NCBI GenBank assembly: GCA_934047225.1
Contig: OW203993.1
Span: 23,078,069-23,142,068 of the forward strand
Reading direction: 5' to 3'
From: Ypsolopha sequella
Lineage: Eukaryota; Arthropoda; Insecta; Lepidoptera; Ypsolophidae
Length of the DNA: 64,000 nt
Below, one piece after another: positions 12,401-27,400 of this stretch. Numbering within the stretch: the first letter of the stretch is position 1; each line of letters begins with the position of its first letter. A model generated the notes under the pieces. It did no database searches, was not told the DNA's origin, and worked only from the letters and a program-made list of their open reading frames with translations. The position numbers and the translations under genes were made by a program.

Positions 12401-15400
12401 GGTTAACCGCTCGTAGAAAATATTGTATTTATGATAGAACGTTGTATTTTTTTTGTTAGAAAGATAATGGAATAGGCAATGATAAATAGGAATAAAAGTA
12501 TAGTAAAACGTGGACATTATTTTGAAAAATATTAACTATTACTGAAAAATTAAAGAAATAATCATTTAGAATATTATTTTTATGGTAATGGTAGTTGATT
12601 ATGTTTTGTTTTTGATTTGGTATGCAACGTCTATTCTTAAGCATTATAACAGTTTTATTTCATTGCATTACTCGCGATAGATCAAAAGTTATGACATATT
12701 TTATACATAGTCTCCATGGTAGGCAAAAAATAATTTAAAACGTAAATTTATGAAACAAATATTTAAAAAAATATATATTTTGTCTATAAAATTAGGTCTA
12801 GTTTCACCCCTTTTCGGATGTGCACTTGTACGAGGGACACACTGTATATGGTATTAATGGTATTTACAATAAGAAAACGAGGAATAGAGAAGAAGATTTC
12901 TCAGAGAAGTATTTCTGTCGATAAAATTGCAATGAGACATAAGAGGAAGTCGCTGGACGAAGAAATAAGCGGTAGACCGTTACAGATGGCGTGCGAAGCG
13001 GTCGGTTAGGAACAGTTTATTTAAGGGGCCCCTTTACGCCCAAATTTTTCTCAAGATTCATACAAAAGGTAAAAACTGAATGTGAAGTCAACAGCTTATT
13101 TTCTCGTGCGAAGCGGTCGGTTAGGAACAGTTTATTTAAGGGGCCCCTTTACGCCTGGATTTTTCTTAAGATTCATACAAAAGGTAAAAACTGAATGTGA
13201 AGTCAACAGCTTATTTTCTTCATATTTTTTTTCATAAGTATTATCTAGCAAAATTTGATGAAACAGTACATAATATCAGGATATTGTGAATATTGCCTCA
13301 TTTTTACGCAAAATTTTGCCAGTTGTATAATTTTTATCTATACTGGAAATAAAAAAAGAGAGAAATACATACGTAATAATGTACAAAATACAAAGTTTAT
13401 ACATTTTTCTATAAATAAACAGTTATCGTTTCATGGAAAACAGTTTTTACTTGAAACCATTTTGTATAACTCGCCATCTTGCACCTCTTAACGAGAGATG
13501 GGTCGGAGTGCGGTGTGGGTGGGAAGGGAAACATATATAAAGATGTGTGCAAAGTTTCATCGAGATCAAAGCCATCAGTATGTCACAAACACCTAAACCA
13601 AACTCTTAATAAGCGCTGCTCACTGATAATATCCTTATTTAGAAATATTTTACAAAACTTTGAATTTTGTTACTTAACTCGTACATAAATCCATGACTTG
13701 AACCTAAAACATTTACCAAAATCATGCACACAAAAGTAACAAGCGTTTAAAAGTTCTAGAGCGTCAATTCCTTAATTTATTTTTAAATGTTTGTAAATTT
13801 TGTTTGTATTTGATTTTGGCAGATGTTTTAGGGTCACGTCATGGATTAATGTACGGGACAAGTTACTAAGTTCAAAATTTTAGTAAATATTAATAAATAA
13901 GGATAGTATTAGTAAACAGCGTAAATTGGCAGTTCGGGCGAGCACAGTGCTCTTAAGGTCAAGACGCACCAGAGCGAATTAGAACTTTTTAATTAAATTT
14001 TTCTAACTTCACTCTTATGAAAAATCCAATTAGTTTGAAGCTACCATAATATCATTAAAAATATGATTATGCATATAGTTGTATACCTAAAAGTTGTATT
14101 TTGGCCGTTATAACTTTTTCTTAAGGCGATATGCGAAAAAAATACGGGTGTTTCTTTTCTGTGTATTTCATGAAATACACGGAAAATTTAAATACATTTC
14201 TGGTATATGCATTTTGACTATATAATCTAGGGTTTTGAAATTGGAAAACATGTTTGATTAAATTTTACTCGATAGAAATAATTGTTGAAATGAGGTCTTC
14301 AAACACACTTTTTCTCCTCGTTTGATGAATAGGAACCATATACAGAACTCAAACAAAAGGTGTGTTTCAACAATATCTAGAGATCTAATATTTGAAATTT
14401 TGCTAGCTATTTTAGTTTTTTTAATAAAAATATAAAACCAACATTTTTCCCTTTTGCCCTGAATCCGCCCCTCTCGCACTGCGCGATTTTTCGCTTGGAG
14501 TGGCAGTGACAAAAATAAAATTCGCGTAGCCTCTCAATATTTTGCTACAAATCTGGAGAGGGAACTTAACCTGTAGCTATATGATAAGATATGAAAAATA
14601 CAAAACAGACTAAGCTCATTTTTTTAACTGGGCCAGCTTTTTATTTGAGAAAACCTCGTTTAACAATATACTTAACCGAAGAGGGAACCCCTACCTGTGT
14701 GACCATTCATATGGTGAGCTGCTTATTATTTAGGTAAATAGCCATGGACCATTTCAAATAGCGCTCATTGGAAGCCAAATTTCTTCCAGAAGACGATCTT
14801 AACCACAGAAATATATTGAACTATCTCCAGTGATTACATTGAGTAATCAAATCTCTAAATGACGTAGCCAACCAATAGACAATCTCCAAATGTGGTAACG
14901 ATAATCTGCAACATTTGAACCACGCGGCCTTTGTAAAAGGCTTCGTTGCAACATTCTTTAACCGACGTCAAATGGGAGTATACTTATACGTCATGTCTGT
15001 ATTTTATGTGCGTTTGTTCTGGTGTTCCCTGCTACTAAATCGTAACTTTTTTGCTTCTTTTGCTTTTTCTTTCTTTTATAAAATACATATTCGCTGGATA
15101 TCGCCACGTTTACTAAAGCTTTATTGCAAGTTTTAATACTGATGACGGCCCCATACTGAGGGTCGAAATATATCGAATATTTTTTTTTTATTGTTTTATT
15201 GTTAATAAATAAAAAATATATAAATGAAGCTTTTATAATAGCGATATATCTTATGGAAAATATTATAATACCGGCTTTTACACTCACGTGTGGTTATTGT
15301 TGACTATATGCTAACTGTTTCACCGATACAATTTCGGCATTTTGTAGGCGAGTGTCATTCTTAGGACATTTTTGATTTCATTTCATTTCATTGCGACGCG

Positions 15401-18400
15401 AAGCGATTTGGCATTTAAATGAAAATGCGGAAATTGTATCGGTGAAACAATAATCGATTTACATCGATGTCCCAAAGATCCTGTATAAATCGTGTGACAA
15501 GCTGATGATAATTTTTATTCTTGAGATATTCCATTCTCCGTTTATTCATCGTTTCTGAGATGAAATTGTAGGCTCTTGTGTGGCCTTCATGTCAAGGTGA
15601 AACATGTCCATGGAAACATCATCATCATCGTGCACACAAAATATACGTGAAAATAGACGGATAGAGCGAGATGCAACATACGCGATAGGTTTTCATACAA
15701 TTGAGACAGATTTTATCGCAGTTTCAATACCATTTCGCGGCGTCGGTCGGTCGTCGCTGGTATCATAGTAAATAATTAGGTATTTACATATGAAATTGCC
15801 GTTTTCTATAGAGATTTTGAAGGAAAATCAATTTTCAGTATTAACATTTTAGCATTTTTAGGAATGACAAATCCAAATTGTGTTTGAATGAGACAACATT
15901 AAGCAAACAGCAACATTAATTTAATTTTTGAAAAGTGTCAGCTGTGAAAAGATATCACGAATCTTATCATGGAAATGGAAGGCATTTAGAACAAACCGTT
16001 TTTGAAGATTTAATTTTTATAATCAGACTTAAATAAAAACAAAAATTGTACGTTCATGTAAAACCTTGAAATAAACTTTCAAACAAAAAACAAATAATTG
16101 AAATAGCTATTGAATAAAAGGAATTATGAACTCATGAATCTGTAAGAAAATTTTGGTAATTTTATATGTGAAGACCATCGAAATAATTATGAAGACCTAT
16201 TATTTTTATAGCTTTATTTGCTCTGTCGGTTTGCAAAATTAAACAATTTTTGGTAAAAAGAAAAAGAAGTCATCACTTTGATTTTTGTATATCAAAGAAT
16301 ACCCTGATTGACTGATCTATCAACGTCCAGACTAAACAAAAGATTCCATTTATGTTTATTTTATTATATATATACTCTGACACCCATGTCGTGACGAACA
16401 TCGGTAATTTTGAAGTCACAGTCAGTTCGGGAGTGATTGGTTTCGCTAATTTGATTGATGCTATTTTCAAGTTGTGTCGTACTGTACTATTGTCAAGCTT
16501 TGTTGGCCATGGCCGTAATGCTTACCCATCACACCAATTCACTGTTGCGGAACACATTTTTATAAAATGTTCAAGGTTTTTTGAACGTACACTACGGGAT
16601 AAGGAAATTACTTTCTCTCCTCGTTAGAATTGTGAGGGTTCCTTAGAAAGGAAAACCGAATATAAATCTTATTTTTTTGATGATGATGCAAAAACATACA
16701 ATGGTATCGATTCGGCGCAACACGATTTAACTAATTTGACAGGACTAACCTTATTTTGAGCGTTCTGTCTTTGTCTTTTTGATACAGAAAGAAAAAGACA
16801 GAACGCTTAAATTAGGTTTAGTCCTCTCAAATAAGTCGTGTTGCGCCGAATCGATACAAATGTCCATTTTGTTAAAGCGAGTATGTGCATTCAATTTTTG
16901 AAATTATAATGTAATTTTTTTTATTTTTTTTTAATAAAGATAATTTCTTCTCATAACTATTGAATATCGTTTTTTTGAACTTAAATGAGTAAAATTCAAG
17001 ATTTTGAAAAATAATATAACTATTTCTTTTTATTTCTGATTCCTCTGCTCCTGAATATCTTCGCGACAAATTCAATTATGTCAATTCCTTACGCTGCAGG
17101 GAAAGTCACCTGCTTAGTATCCCTAAGCACACTTCTACTGCATATGGGAATTCTTTTGCGGTCAAGGCTGTGTGTCTTTGGAACGAGTTACCTACTGAGA
17201 TTCGTATGTCGTCTTCTTTGGCGATATTTAAGAGGAAAGTCAGATCTCACTATGAAGCTTCATTAGGTTGGTAGTCTCATCACTTATTTACCCTTATTAT
17301 ATTGATATTTAAATGTATATACATATATATATTATAGATGTATTTATTAATATATTCTTGTGTATTTGTTTATGTAAGTCTATGATATCTATTAAAATTA
17401 AGTTTAATTTGTTAGGTCATTTGTATTAACACTTTATTGATTTTCATTTAATTTACTCTATCTATTACGTCTATCCCCCTATTTTTACTTTTCTAGTGAC
17501 TATTTCTTCACCACCCAAAGGTTGGCTGGAAGAAATCGCTTTAAGTGATAAGTCCGCCTTTGTACAAAATTATGTTTTCAATACTCTGTTTTCTTTTATA
17601 TGTCTTTTGTGTACAATAAAGTGTCAATTCATTCATTCATTCATTCATTAATTCATTCATTCATTTAGTCTTATTCAGAATATTAAGATAATAACCTTTT
17701 TTCTTAAAACGGGGTGTTCTATCCATTAAATACGTACAATTTTAACTATGGGGCCCAACCCTAAAATCGCAAAAAATAAATCCACTGTTTCATACATTTT
17801 GGTAGAGTAGGTATTAAACTTTTCTATGGAACAGCTGATATTTTTTTCGCAATTTCAGTTTTGTCCCCATAGTAAAAGTTGTTCATATTCAACCTGTTTG
17901 AAGGAAAAAGTTTGTCAAATGAAAACCCAGTAAAATTTCGATTACAAGATTTAAAATATTACTTACTTTTTTGAAATTTCAAGTAAAAATCATAATATTT
18001 TATTGTCTATCCAGTTTTCTGCAAATGGTAGAAATTTCCTAATAGCGCGTTATGAAAAGTATTGATTATTTTAACAAACATTCAGGAAAAATAGCTTTAG
18101 AGTTCCGTACCCGAAGGTTGCCAAACGGGACCCTATTACTAAGCCTCCACTATCTGTCTGTCCGTCCGTCCGTCTGTCACAGGGGTCTTCTACGACTTCA
18201 AGAAATAAAGTGTGTGTGTATCAGTGTATGAATGGGCGAGTAAAGTCCAAACACTCGAAGAGAGTACAGAAGACATGATTAACACCTCAACGATACTGAG
18301 TATTCAACTAACAATAAATATCTAACTCAAACACGCGTGTATGCCAACTAACATCCGAGACCACTCAAAGTGTTATTTGCTGAACGCAATATTGTATTGT

Positions 18401-21400
18401 TTACTGATGATGTCAGAAGGTTTGCACGTCGTCCTTATAGGTCGTTAGATACACAGTCCCCTGGTTTGGTATTTGAGGTTAATGAGGTACAAGTTTTTTT
18501 ATATTTGTGTGAAGAATTATATCTACGATATAGCTACGACTAGTTAAGAAAGTCCCCTTTTTTTCCGTGTTGCTTTTATTCACTAAATACTTGTTTTGAA
18601 TAAAAGTTTTTTTTATACAAGTAAGTAAGTTTTATACATTAAAATACAAGTTTTTTTATATTTGTGTGAAGAATTATATCTACGATATAGCTACGACTAC
18701 TTAAGAAAGTCCCCTTTTTTTCCGTGTTGCTTTTATTCACTAAATACTTGTTTTGAAGAATTTTTTTTTTATGCAATTAAGTAAGTTTTATACATTAAAA
18801 TACAAGTTTTTTTATATTTGTGTGAAGAATTATATCTACGATATAGCTACGACTACTTAAGAAAGTCCCCTTTTTTCTGTGTTGCTTTTATTCACTAAAT
18901 ACTTTTTTTGAAATGGTTTCCTGTATCTTCGAATTTGGTGCGAAGGAATGCGCTGGAAACCATTGTGTTTAAAATTATAATGAAATTATTATCGCCTGGT
19001 TAATTGCTTATTATGATGTTTGTGATGTGACGAATAAATAAATTAATAAATAAATATTGTTATATCATAACTAGTGGATGCTCCGCAGTGTTGCTCGCCT
19101 TTTTCTCGATCGAATTTCCTAACAACCTTTCTTAGTGGGTGTCTACGTCATATGAGAAACTTATAGTCTAAATTTCATGCTCCTAGGTCGATCCAGAAAT
19201 TAAGGCTCCATACAAAGCTAAGTGCTCATTTTATTTATATGCTATTGGCAGTTTATTAACATATTTAAAATACAAAAAAATATTGTTATAAAAGAGAACA
19301 TATTTAAGTAATTTGTAGATCTGAAAACGTGTTTTAATTAACTACGTTCGACAGAAAAAAACCGTAGATCTGAAAACGTGTTTTAATTAACTACGTTCGA
19401 CAGAAAAAAATCGCAAAGTCAGCTCAAGTCAGTTAGGGACATGTATTTTTAAAGCTGGCAATCTCAAACTTCACGAGAAAGAAGGAATTTTTCAAATCGG
19501 TGCTGTTCGACCACTTTCTCACATTCTCGAATCACGAGACAAGGCCCAACAAGTGTAAGTGAATTTTAATCAAAAAGCCATCAAAGGCTTCAACTATAAA
19601 ATCACGACGATCGATCACCACTACCTGATGATATCCCAGTACTCAATTGTGAGTTACGTCGCGGTAGAAAGTATTGTAATGAGGATTTGCTCCGCTTTCG
19701 CTTTGGTGCCCGTACATGAGAAAAGTGCCGTAATGATGTTCAGGTCAGGTGAGTGGTTTGTGTTAGGTGGTGGTTCTCGGTTCGATATCTGACCATTTTA
19801 TAAAGATCATTTTTTGGAGTTTATTTTACATTCAATCTTTTTAATCTTTTATTTTTGGTGTAATAATAATTTCTTCACCACCCAAAAGATTTCTGGAAGA
19901 AATCACTTATGGTGATAAGTCCTTTGTTAAAAAATATGTTTTCGAAACTTATAAAAAAAAAATTAACCATGTCTTTTGTGTACAGTGGAGACCGCATCAA
20001 GTAAGACACATTGGACTTTGTACCTATCTTATATTCTTCACTGTAGGGGCTAATGTCGTACTGCAAGTGTATAGTTTGATGTGGTCTCCACTGTACAATA
20101 AAGTTTCGATATATTCATTCGTGAAATCTTTCGCACACTTTTTACAAATTTATCTACGAGTAGTTGTGTGTAATTTATTACTGTTCATTAAAATTTTCAA
20201 CCAAAAATAAATAAAATGAAATTGGTATTTACTGGCCATCATTCTTAAGACTTACACTAATCTGGTAAGCGTGAATTTATTTAACTAAACGCCTAATTAT
20301 AAGTTGTATCATTTAATACCTATAAAAATAAAAATATCGGTGTTTAATTTTGTAAAATATTGTTAGACTTTAATACAATTTAAATTAAATTAAATTAAAT
20401 TAATTTAAATTACTTTAATTTACTTTTTATGTTAACGATTTACTTTTTTGCTATATTAGCCGGGACCAAAGTCTTTTTCTGATGCACACAGATCGGGCAC
20501 AAATTATGCCCTTACGTTAGATTTGAAACCGCAACCCGGGATTAGTATAGCTAACTACGCACTTTTACACTTTCATACAAAAGACATCAACGTGCTACCA
20601 AAAGGAAGATTTCCGCTTATTTTATGTAAGTATTTTCTTCTACCTTTATACTTGCCTGGTACTTGGTGAAACTCAGAATACATCTTGAATAAAATGCATT
20701 TGTCCAAGTTTCACTATTTATTTTGCGTTTTAATTTCCGACCGGTTTCGGATTGGTTGGGAAATGTACACAATGAAATGAAATTGTAAATGTAAAGGGAA
20801 AGCGGATTTTAAACCACATGCTAAGTATGTAACTTAATGTAATGTAACTTTTCCCACGAAACACACCCGCGCATACGGTTGCCAGATGGAAAAATGATAA
20901 ATAGGAGACAAGTAAGTGCAACATTTGAAAAAGGAGGACAGGTGAGGGAGGAAGGGAGGGCAAATTGTGAAAAAATTTATTTAGACTAGAATATAACTTT
21001 TCTTTCATTAAAATTGGATGTCGTAAAAAAGTAATCGTCAATTAAACATTTTTGGAATTAAATTTTTTACTGTTAGTAGTTACATAGCAAAAATTATTCC
21101 TGGCGATGAAGGCATATAGACGTCACGAACGATTGTTTATTGGTTAGAGTTATGTAGCGTATACAATTTTAGTACATAAAAATTCAACAGGTGGCGCTGT
21201 TCATTATCAAAACGCGAATAAATAAATATTTGATTATTTCGTTTAAATTGCGTCATCTATTTTAGTGAATAAAAAGTTTTAATGCAAAATTATAGGCAGT
21301 TGCAGCAATTGTATAACAGATGGTCATACCTTCTTTGATGAAACGGGCTAGGTACTTTAATAATAATAACGGAAAATTCTAAAGCCAAGCATATTAAACA

Positions 21401-24400
21401 CTATTAAAACTGTATAAGAGAAGAGCTGTGTCTGTCTGTACATTGATGAGATTATAAAGAAATAGAAGTGTCGGACATTGATACAAAAAGAAAATCGGAG
21501 TTTTAGTCGGTTTGCATCACGCAAAAACTACTGAACAAGTTTTGATGCGGTTACCACTGTGCAATCCTCAGCAGTGAGACATGGATTACAAAGAAAGAAA
21601 GAAGGGAAATCACTGTTCGATAAATTATTATTCAACTTAAAAACTGGGACACTTCGGGATTCTCAAGGGATTATACTGAGACAGCATTATCTTTTTCCAC
21701 AAGGACGAGGTCCCGGGCAACAGCTAGTTAATAAATAAGGACAAAATCAGCGAACAGCCCTTATTGGGATTTCTGGCGAACACGATGCCCTTAAGAACCC
21801 GGTCCGCGACGACGACAGTTTTGATGCAAAGCATTTTGTTGAACATTTTTCTGGCCTTTATCGCGATTTTTTTGGCAAAACCAAGGACATACACCACTTC
21901 ATATTGGCCGTTTAAATGAATGCCAAAAATTATTTGATTGAATTGTTTCTCTTTTGCAAATTATTTTGGTACATACGAGCCCGTTCCGAATAGTTCTTCA
22001 TAATGTCTAAGTACCAAAATAATTCGCAAAGGAGAAACAATTCAATCAAATAATTTATTAGGACTTCATTTAGACGGCCAATACGAATTGGTGTATGTCC
22101 CTAGTTTTTACAAAAACATCGCGGTAAAGATGAGATAAATATTCAAAAAATACTTCGCATCAAACGGACCAAAAATACGGAGCGGGTTTTTGAAAAATAT
22201 TAACGAGAAAGTAGACAATAGGGAATTCTAATATCTACCAGAAAGCTGTGCAGCCTTCACGTCGATCTAAAAAACGTTTACTAGAGGAAATGCGTGTGAT
22301 GTCTGATACAAGTCCAGGATAATTAGACAACCGGCTTGCCCACTGATAAGCTTATTTAAAGGTGATTGTTGAAAAACGCAGTTCTCTTATCATTTAAGTC
22401 GGTTAGTATGTCTGATGCGCGCACGCAACATTGCAACACGAAACTGACTCATGCTTACGAAGATGAATGATCATGATTTGTCTAATTATTTATCATTTTC
22501 CAGTCGATTCGGCCTGAGGAAATAACCTAAATTCTTATACCCGCCACCAGCCATCATTAGATTGAAAAATGTGATTGCTAGTTTTATAGTTTGTACTGAA
22601 ATGGAATTAACAATAATACATTGAGAAATAATCATAATATTATTAAAACTCGCATGAGCTGACAAACCAAATTATTACTACATGCGGCTTTAACACTCAC
22701 GTTTAAGAACAAACGTAAGAACGACACTCGCCTTGATAATGCCGAAATTAAATTGGTGAAACGATTGGAATATAGTCAACGTTAACCACATGTGAGTGTT
22801 AAAGCCGCATGTAATGAGAATTGATTGAGTTGAATTAAAACAACTCAAAACGCAACTAAAAGTACACTTTTTTGTTACAAAATGACGTGAGATTCATGCT
22901 GCCTGCTCTTAGTCCACAATATAAAAAAAGATCAATTAATACAGCAACACACAAGGCAGACACTTTGCAACCACCTGCCTTACAGGAATACTCAAAGTAT
23001 AATAAATCTAATAGGAGTCGCACTCCAACAAGAAAAATCCGACCAACGTTTAGTAACAAAAATCGAGAACGCAGTTCAACCTTCAGCGACGAGTTAGCCC
23101 GGCCAAAATATTCAAAACACATCCATGGATACGCAAGTGATCAAAGCTCGCTGATTCGAAGTCTTCAAAAAGATGCCCACCCATAGAGAATATTACCCGT
23201 CTCTTCACTAATCCAAGGCGTACTCTAGATTGCGTATCCGCTACTCTCTTCTATCCTATCCACATCCTGAAGGTACGGTCTTCCCTACCATAACAGTACC
23301 CCCGGTCTACTCTTGGATATGCAATGGTTCCTGTAGTTTTTATCGTCTCACTCTTACTTACTTTCTTCAAATATTTGAACGTATATGTTACTATTACTCA
23401 TCTATCTTCACCCTCACAACACGCTTATACTTCACAATCACACACTACACTTACACACACACTTTTCTCTCATACAATAACATCACATTCAAACAGAAGT
23501 AAAGACTTTTTCATGGCATATTTGTATGTTATTAACTTTTTTTTCTTTTTTTTTGTGTTTTATATAAGATAGACTCTAAATACTTATATTATATAGTAAT
23601 ATTTTCATCAAATTAAACTAATAGATATAATAAAATCAAAGTATCCCAAATGTTGTGAGCCGCTTTTGGTAACTGTCACTCTCGAGACGGCCTTTTAGGT
23701 CAGTGTAGGTGATAGGGACTGTCTTTGTCTAGATTGTTTTAAGATACAATTAGCACATCTTTATATTTTGTACAACATTTATTGCATGCTATTGTTTTAT
23801 TGGGTAAGTGCTTCTGTATGTTTTTTATTCAATAAATAATTTTATATTTGTATTTGTATTTGTAGTTCCATTAAACATGGGGCTTCAGGGGCTAGTGTAA
23901 ATCCTTGGGTTAATTCGTTAATCGAGTCTGGTCAAGCCACTCTGGGATCGGTGCATTTCATTCAAATTTCAAGTAAGACAAATATTTTTGATTTTAAAAT
24001 TAGGTATAATTTTAGTTAGTTGTATAATAATAACATAAGTATTTCATTTATTTTTATATTGCCAATTTTCGTATACGACCGTTTTTTTGACATGCATCCG
24101 TAAAAAAAACTCGCGTAGTCGAGTAAGCTATGGGTATCGGAAAGTATAAGTTGAGGTCAGCCATATATATATTTTGTAAAATTGTGTGACAAATGCTCTT
24201 TTTGCAATTCACATTCATATGTACTATGTTCGCTAGTAATTATTAAAATAATAGTTAATTGTTGTATAAATTATTAAAATTACATTAACTAATATAAAGT
24301 TGGAATTAAATTATTTTCCATCACAAATACTCGGTAGAATCACCTTGACGGTTCCACTCAGAAAAGTATGTCAATAGTAAAATAGGTGTCGCAAGACAAG

Positions 24401-27400
24401 ATCGTATACTTCATAAGAATGTTGGCGCTCTATGACACGTTGTCTTCCACACTAACACTGTATACTATGACGGGTATTATATGGACGTCGGTTGGGGATC
24501 AAATCTTTAGTTCTGAATTCGAAAAGACTAAATAAAATCAGTAGTTTGATTATGAATATTATGATGCATAATAATAAATAAATCAGACTTCTCATTTTCA
24601 TGCGTTTTTGAAACTTGCGATCGCTCAATGTCAAGAAGTTAACATTTGTACACCAAACTTGCAAAATTTGCTATCAGTGTGCGTAACCTGCACGATAAAT
24701 TTGAATGGCTTGGTGATGCACATGATAAATATACCAGAAGTAAGGAGCTGAATAAAATGACTATTCCCAAACACAAAACTGCTAACTATAGAGGAGGGTT
24801 TAAATTTGCAGCATCAAAGGTATGGAATGACTTACCACCACCATTGCAAAAATACATGACTCCCAGTACCTTTAAATTAAAATTAAAATTAATTCTAATA
24901 CAAAAACAAATCATACTGGCAGAATTTAAATACAAAACAAAAAAAAGAAAAAAAAAAAAAAAAAGGAGACTGTCAATAAAGAATAAATATAAATATACTA
25001 ATACGCCAATCTGTTGTTCTTTGATGACGGCAAAGGCAGACCCAATAATTAAAATTTTTACATAATTTTTACTGTTATTTCATGTGCATATTTATCCTAC
25101 ATAATTATCATATTACTTATATATATATTATTATTTATTTACATGTTATAAATTTACTAGAGCGCCCGCTGCAAAATGATCCAAAACAACCTTTAAACGT
25201 ATACAAACAAAGGGGCTCGCTGAAAATCAGCGCTGTAGGAACTCTTGACAAGTTTCCGACAGCAAATGCTGAGCGGGCCACCTTTTGCCAAACAAAAGCT
25301 GTAATATGCTAGCTTAAGGATGTATGTTTAACCATATAAAACTTTATTTATAAGTTATTTTGTAAGTTATTTATTTTGTAAGTTACTTGCCTTCTTGGTT
25401 AATTTGTTAGAATTTAAGTTAGTATATAATATCTTGTTTTATTTTTTATTCTTTACTGTATTTTTGTTTTGGCAATAAATTCCGTTCTTTCTTTCTTTCT
25501 TTAACTTTTTAAATAAGCTATGAGTATTATACATATACAGGGTGGAAAAAATTCAAGGGCCCTGGAAGGGAACTACCTTAAATCCTTTAGTTAGCTCATT
25601 TTACTGAAAGGAAACATTCCTTTATTTTTTAAAAGAAACAAAACTGCATTCAAAGATATTCTGAAATTCACTTGTTTCACCCAGGGAATCGAACCAAATA
25701 AAAATTAAAAAAATAACCCCTCGCTATTTTATTATACGAATCGGTAGGATTATTGTTCAAGATAAAATTTGTCTAATAAACATTTGGTCTTACACTCATC
25801 TGTTGTACGAGATACCCATGAAATTAAATATTTATTACAAGTTCTTTATTAACAATACCTAGTACTGTTCACTTGTAACAAGTAAATGACACGTTATAAT
25901 TTTCTTATCTCTCTTACATCCAAAGACATCGTATGAAGTACAAGCTTGCTAATGTTATTTATCTTAAGTACCTTGTTGACGACTTCAATAAGAAAATCGT
26001 TAAATGGTAATAATAAATCTATGCACAGCACAATTCCTTCTTGCACTAGGCGTACTGACGTAAAATGTAAAAAAGGAACGTATTTTTTTTAACAAATTTG
26101 AAGTTCGAACGATAACTTTCAATATTTTTAAAATCGATAAAAGTATTCGTTCGAATTTCAAATTTTGTTTTGTTTTGCTTTCATTCCGTGCTGTCATTGT
26201 GTAATAATGGCGTATCATTATTACTTTACAAGTGATACCAGTACTAGGTATTGTTAATAAAGAACTTGTAATAAATATTCAATTTCATGGGTATCTCGTA
26301 CAATAGATGAGTGTAAGACTAAATGTTTATTAGACAAATTTTATTCTGAATAATAATCTTACCGATTTGTATAATAAAATAGCGAGGGTTTATTTTTTTA
26401 ATTTTTAGTTGGTTCAGTTCCCGGGTAAGACAAGCAAATTTTAGAAGATCACTGAATGCAGTTTTGTTCATTTAAAAAAATAAAGGAATGTTTCCTCTGA
26501 AAATTACTGATAAAATGAGCTAAGGTAGTTCCCCTCCAGGGCCCTTAAATTTTTTCCAGCCTGTATAGTAAATTGTACAGACGCCTGCAGTTTAACGACT
26601 TTACCGGCTATTTATCGCCGCAATAAGAACTTAACAAGAAGTTTCTATAGGTAGCATAGCCTGTCCTGTCATGCCGGCGTCCGTAAAGTCTCAAATAGCT
26701 CCTGAATTTTTGAAAAATGCCGACCACGTTTGTGCTCAAAGAATGCCGACACCGGCGTATACGCGCACGTCAGTCGGACTACATCAGTGCGTTACGGTGT
26801 AAGGTATTTTATTTTGATATTTTGCGCATCGAAAATGTTTTTTCGTCCGTAGGAAGATATGGATATTTTTAAGATTACATTCCATAATTCCGTTTGGCTG
26901 CACCGCAGCTATTTGCTTATTTTCACATAGTAGATATCCAAAATAGCGTGCGGGTGTACTGGAACTATTCCAGCGAACATACTTTACATTTTAAAACACC
27001 ACTCTGCTGTGCTCAAAACCTAAAGCGTCCACCTACATACCCAATGACAGATTTCATAATGCTGTCATTACGAATTAAATAAAATGGTGACTAATTACCG
27101 GTCGTTAGCTACTAATATTTTATTTTGTTTCGACATGACCATTGTGTACATCATTATGGCTTGTCGTTTTAATACCTAATAATAAACATTCATCCCTAGA
27201 TAATGGTGTAATACATAACCGAAACCGGTCGAGAGTTAAGTCTGAAATAAAACCAGTGAAACTAGTACAAGTGAATTTTAATCATGATACTAATCGGTCC
27301 TACAATAATTGACTAATCCCCGACTATAAAAGTGGCAAAATAGGCACTGACAAGTTGAAAGACAATATTTTGTAATTTTTTGCTTTTTTCAGAGCAAATT

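Noticed and set aside
19559..19792. Possible exon (77 codons, ends near caggtgagt)
   Set aside because: It has a donor-like end but no acceptor, no recognisable protein, and lies inside P450 intron 1 between repeats. Unlike the 46.7-kb island it is not compositionally distinct.
22872..23186. Host gene encoding a 104-residue basic protein
   Set aside because: No domain or splice signals were seen, and the downstream layout (CT/CA-rich stretch, AT-rich UTR, hexamer tail) is that of a LINE 3' end.
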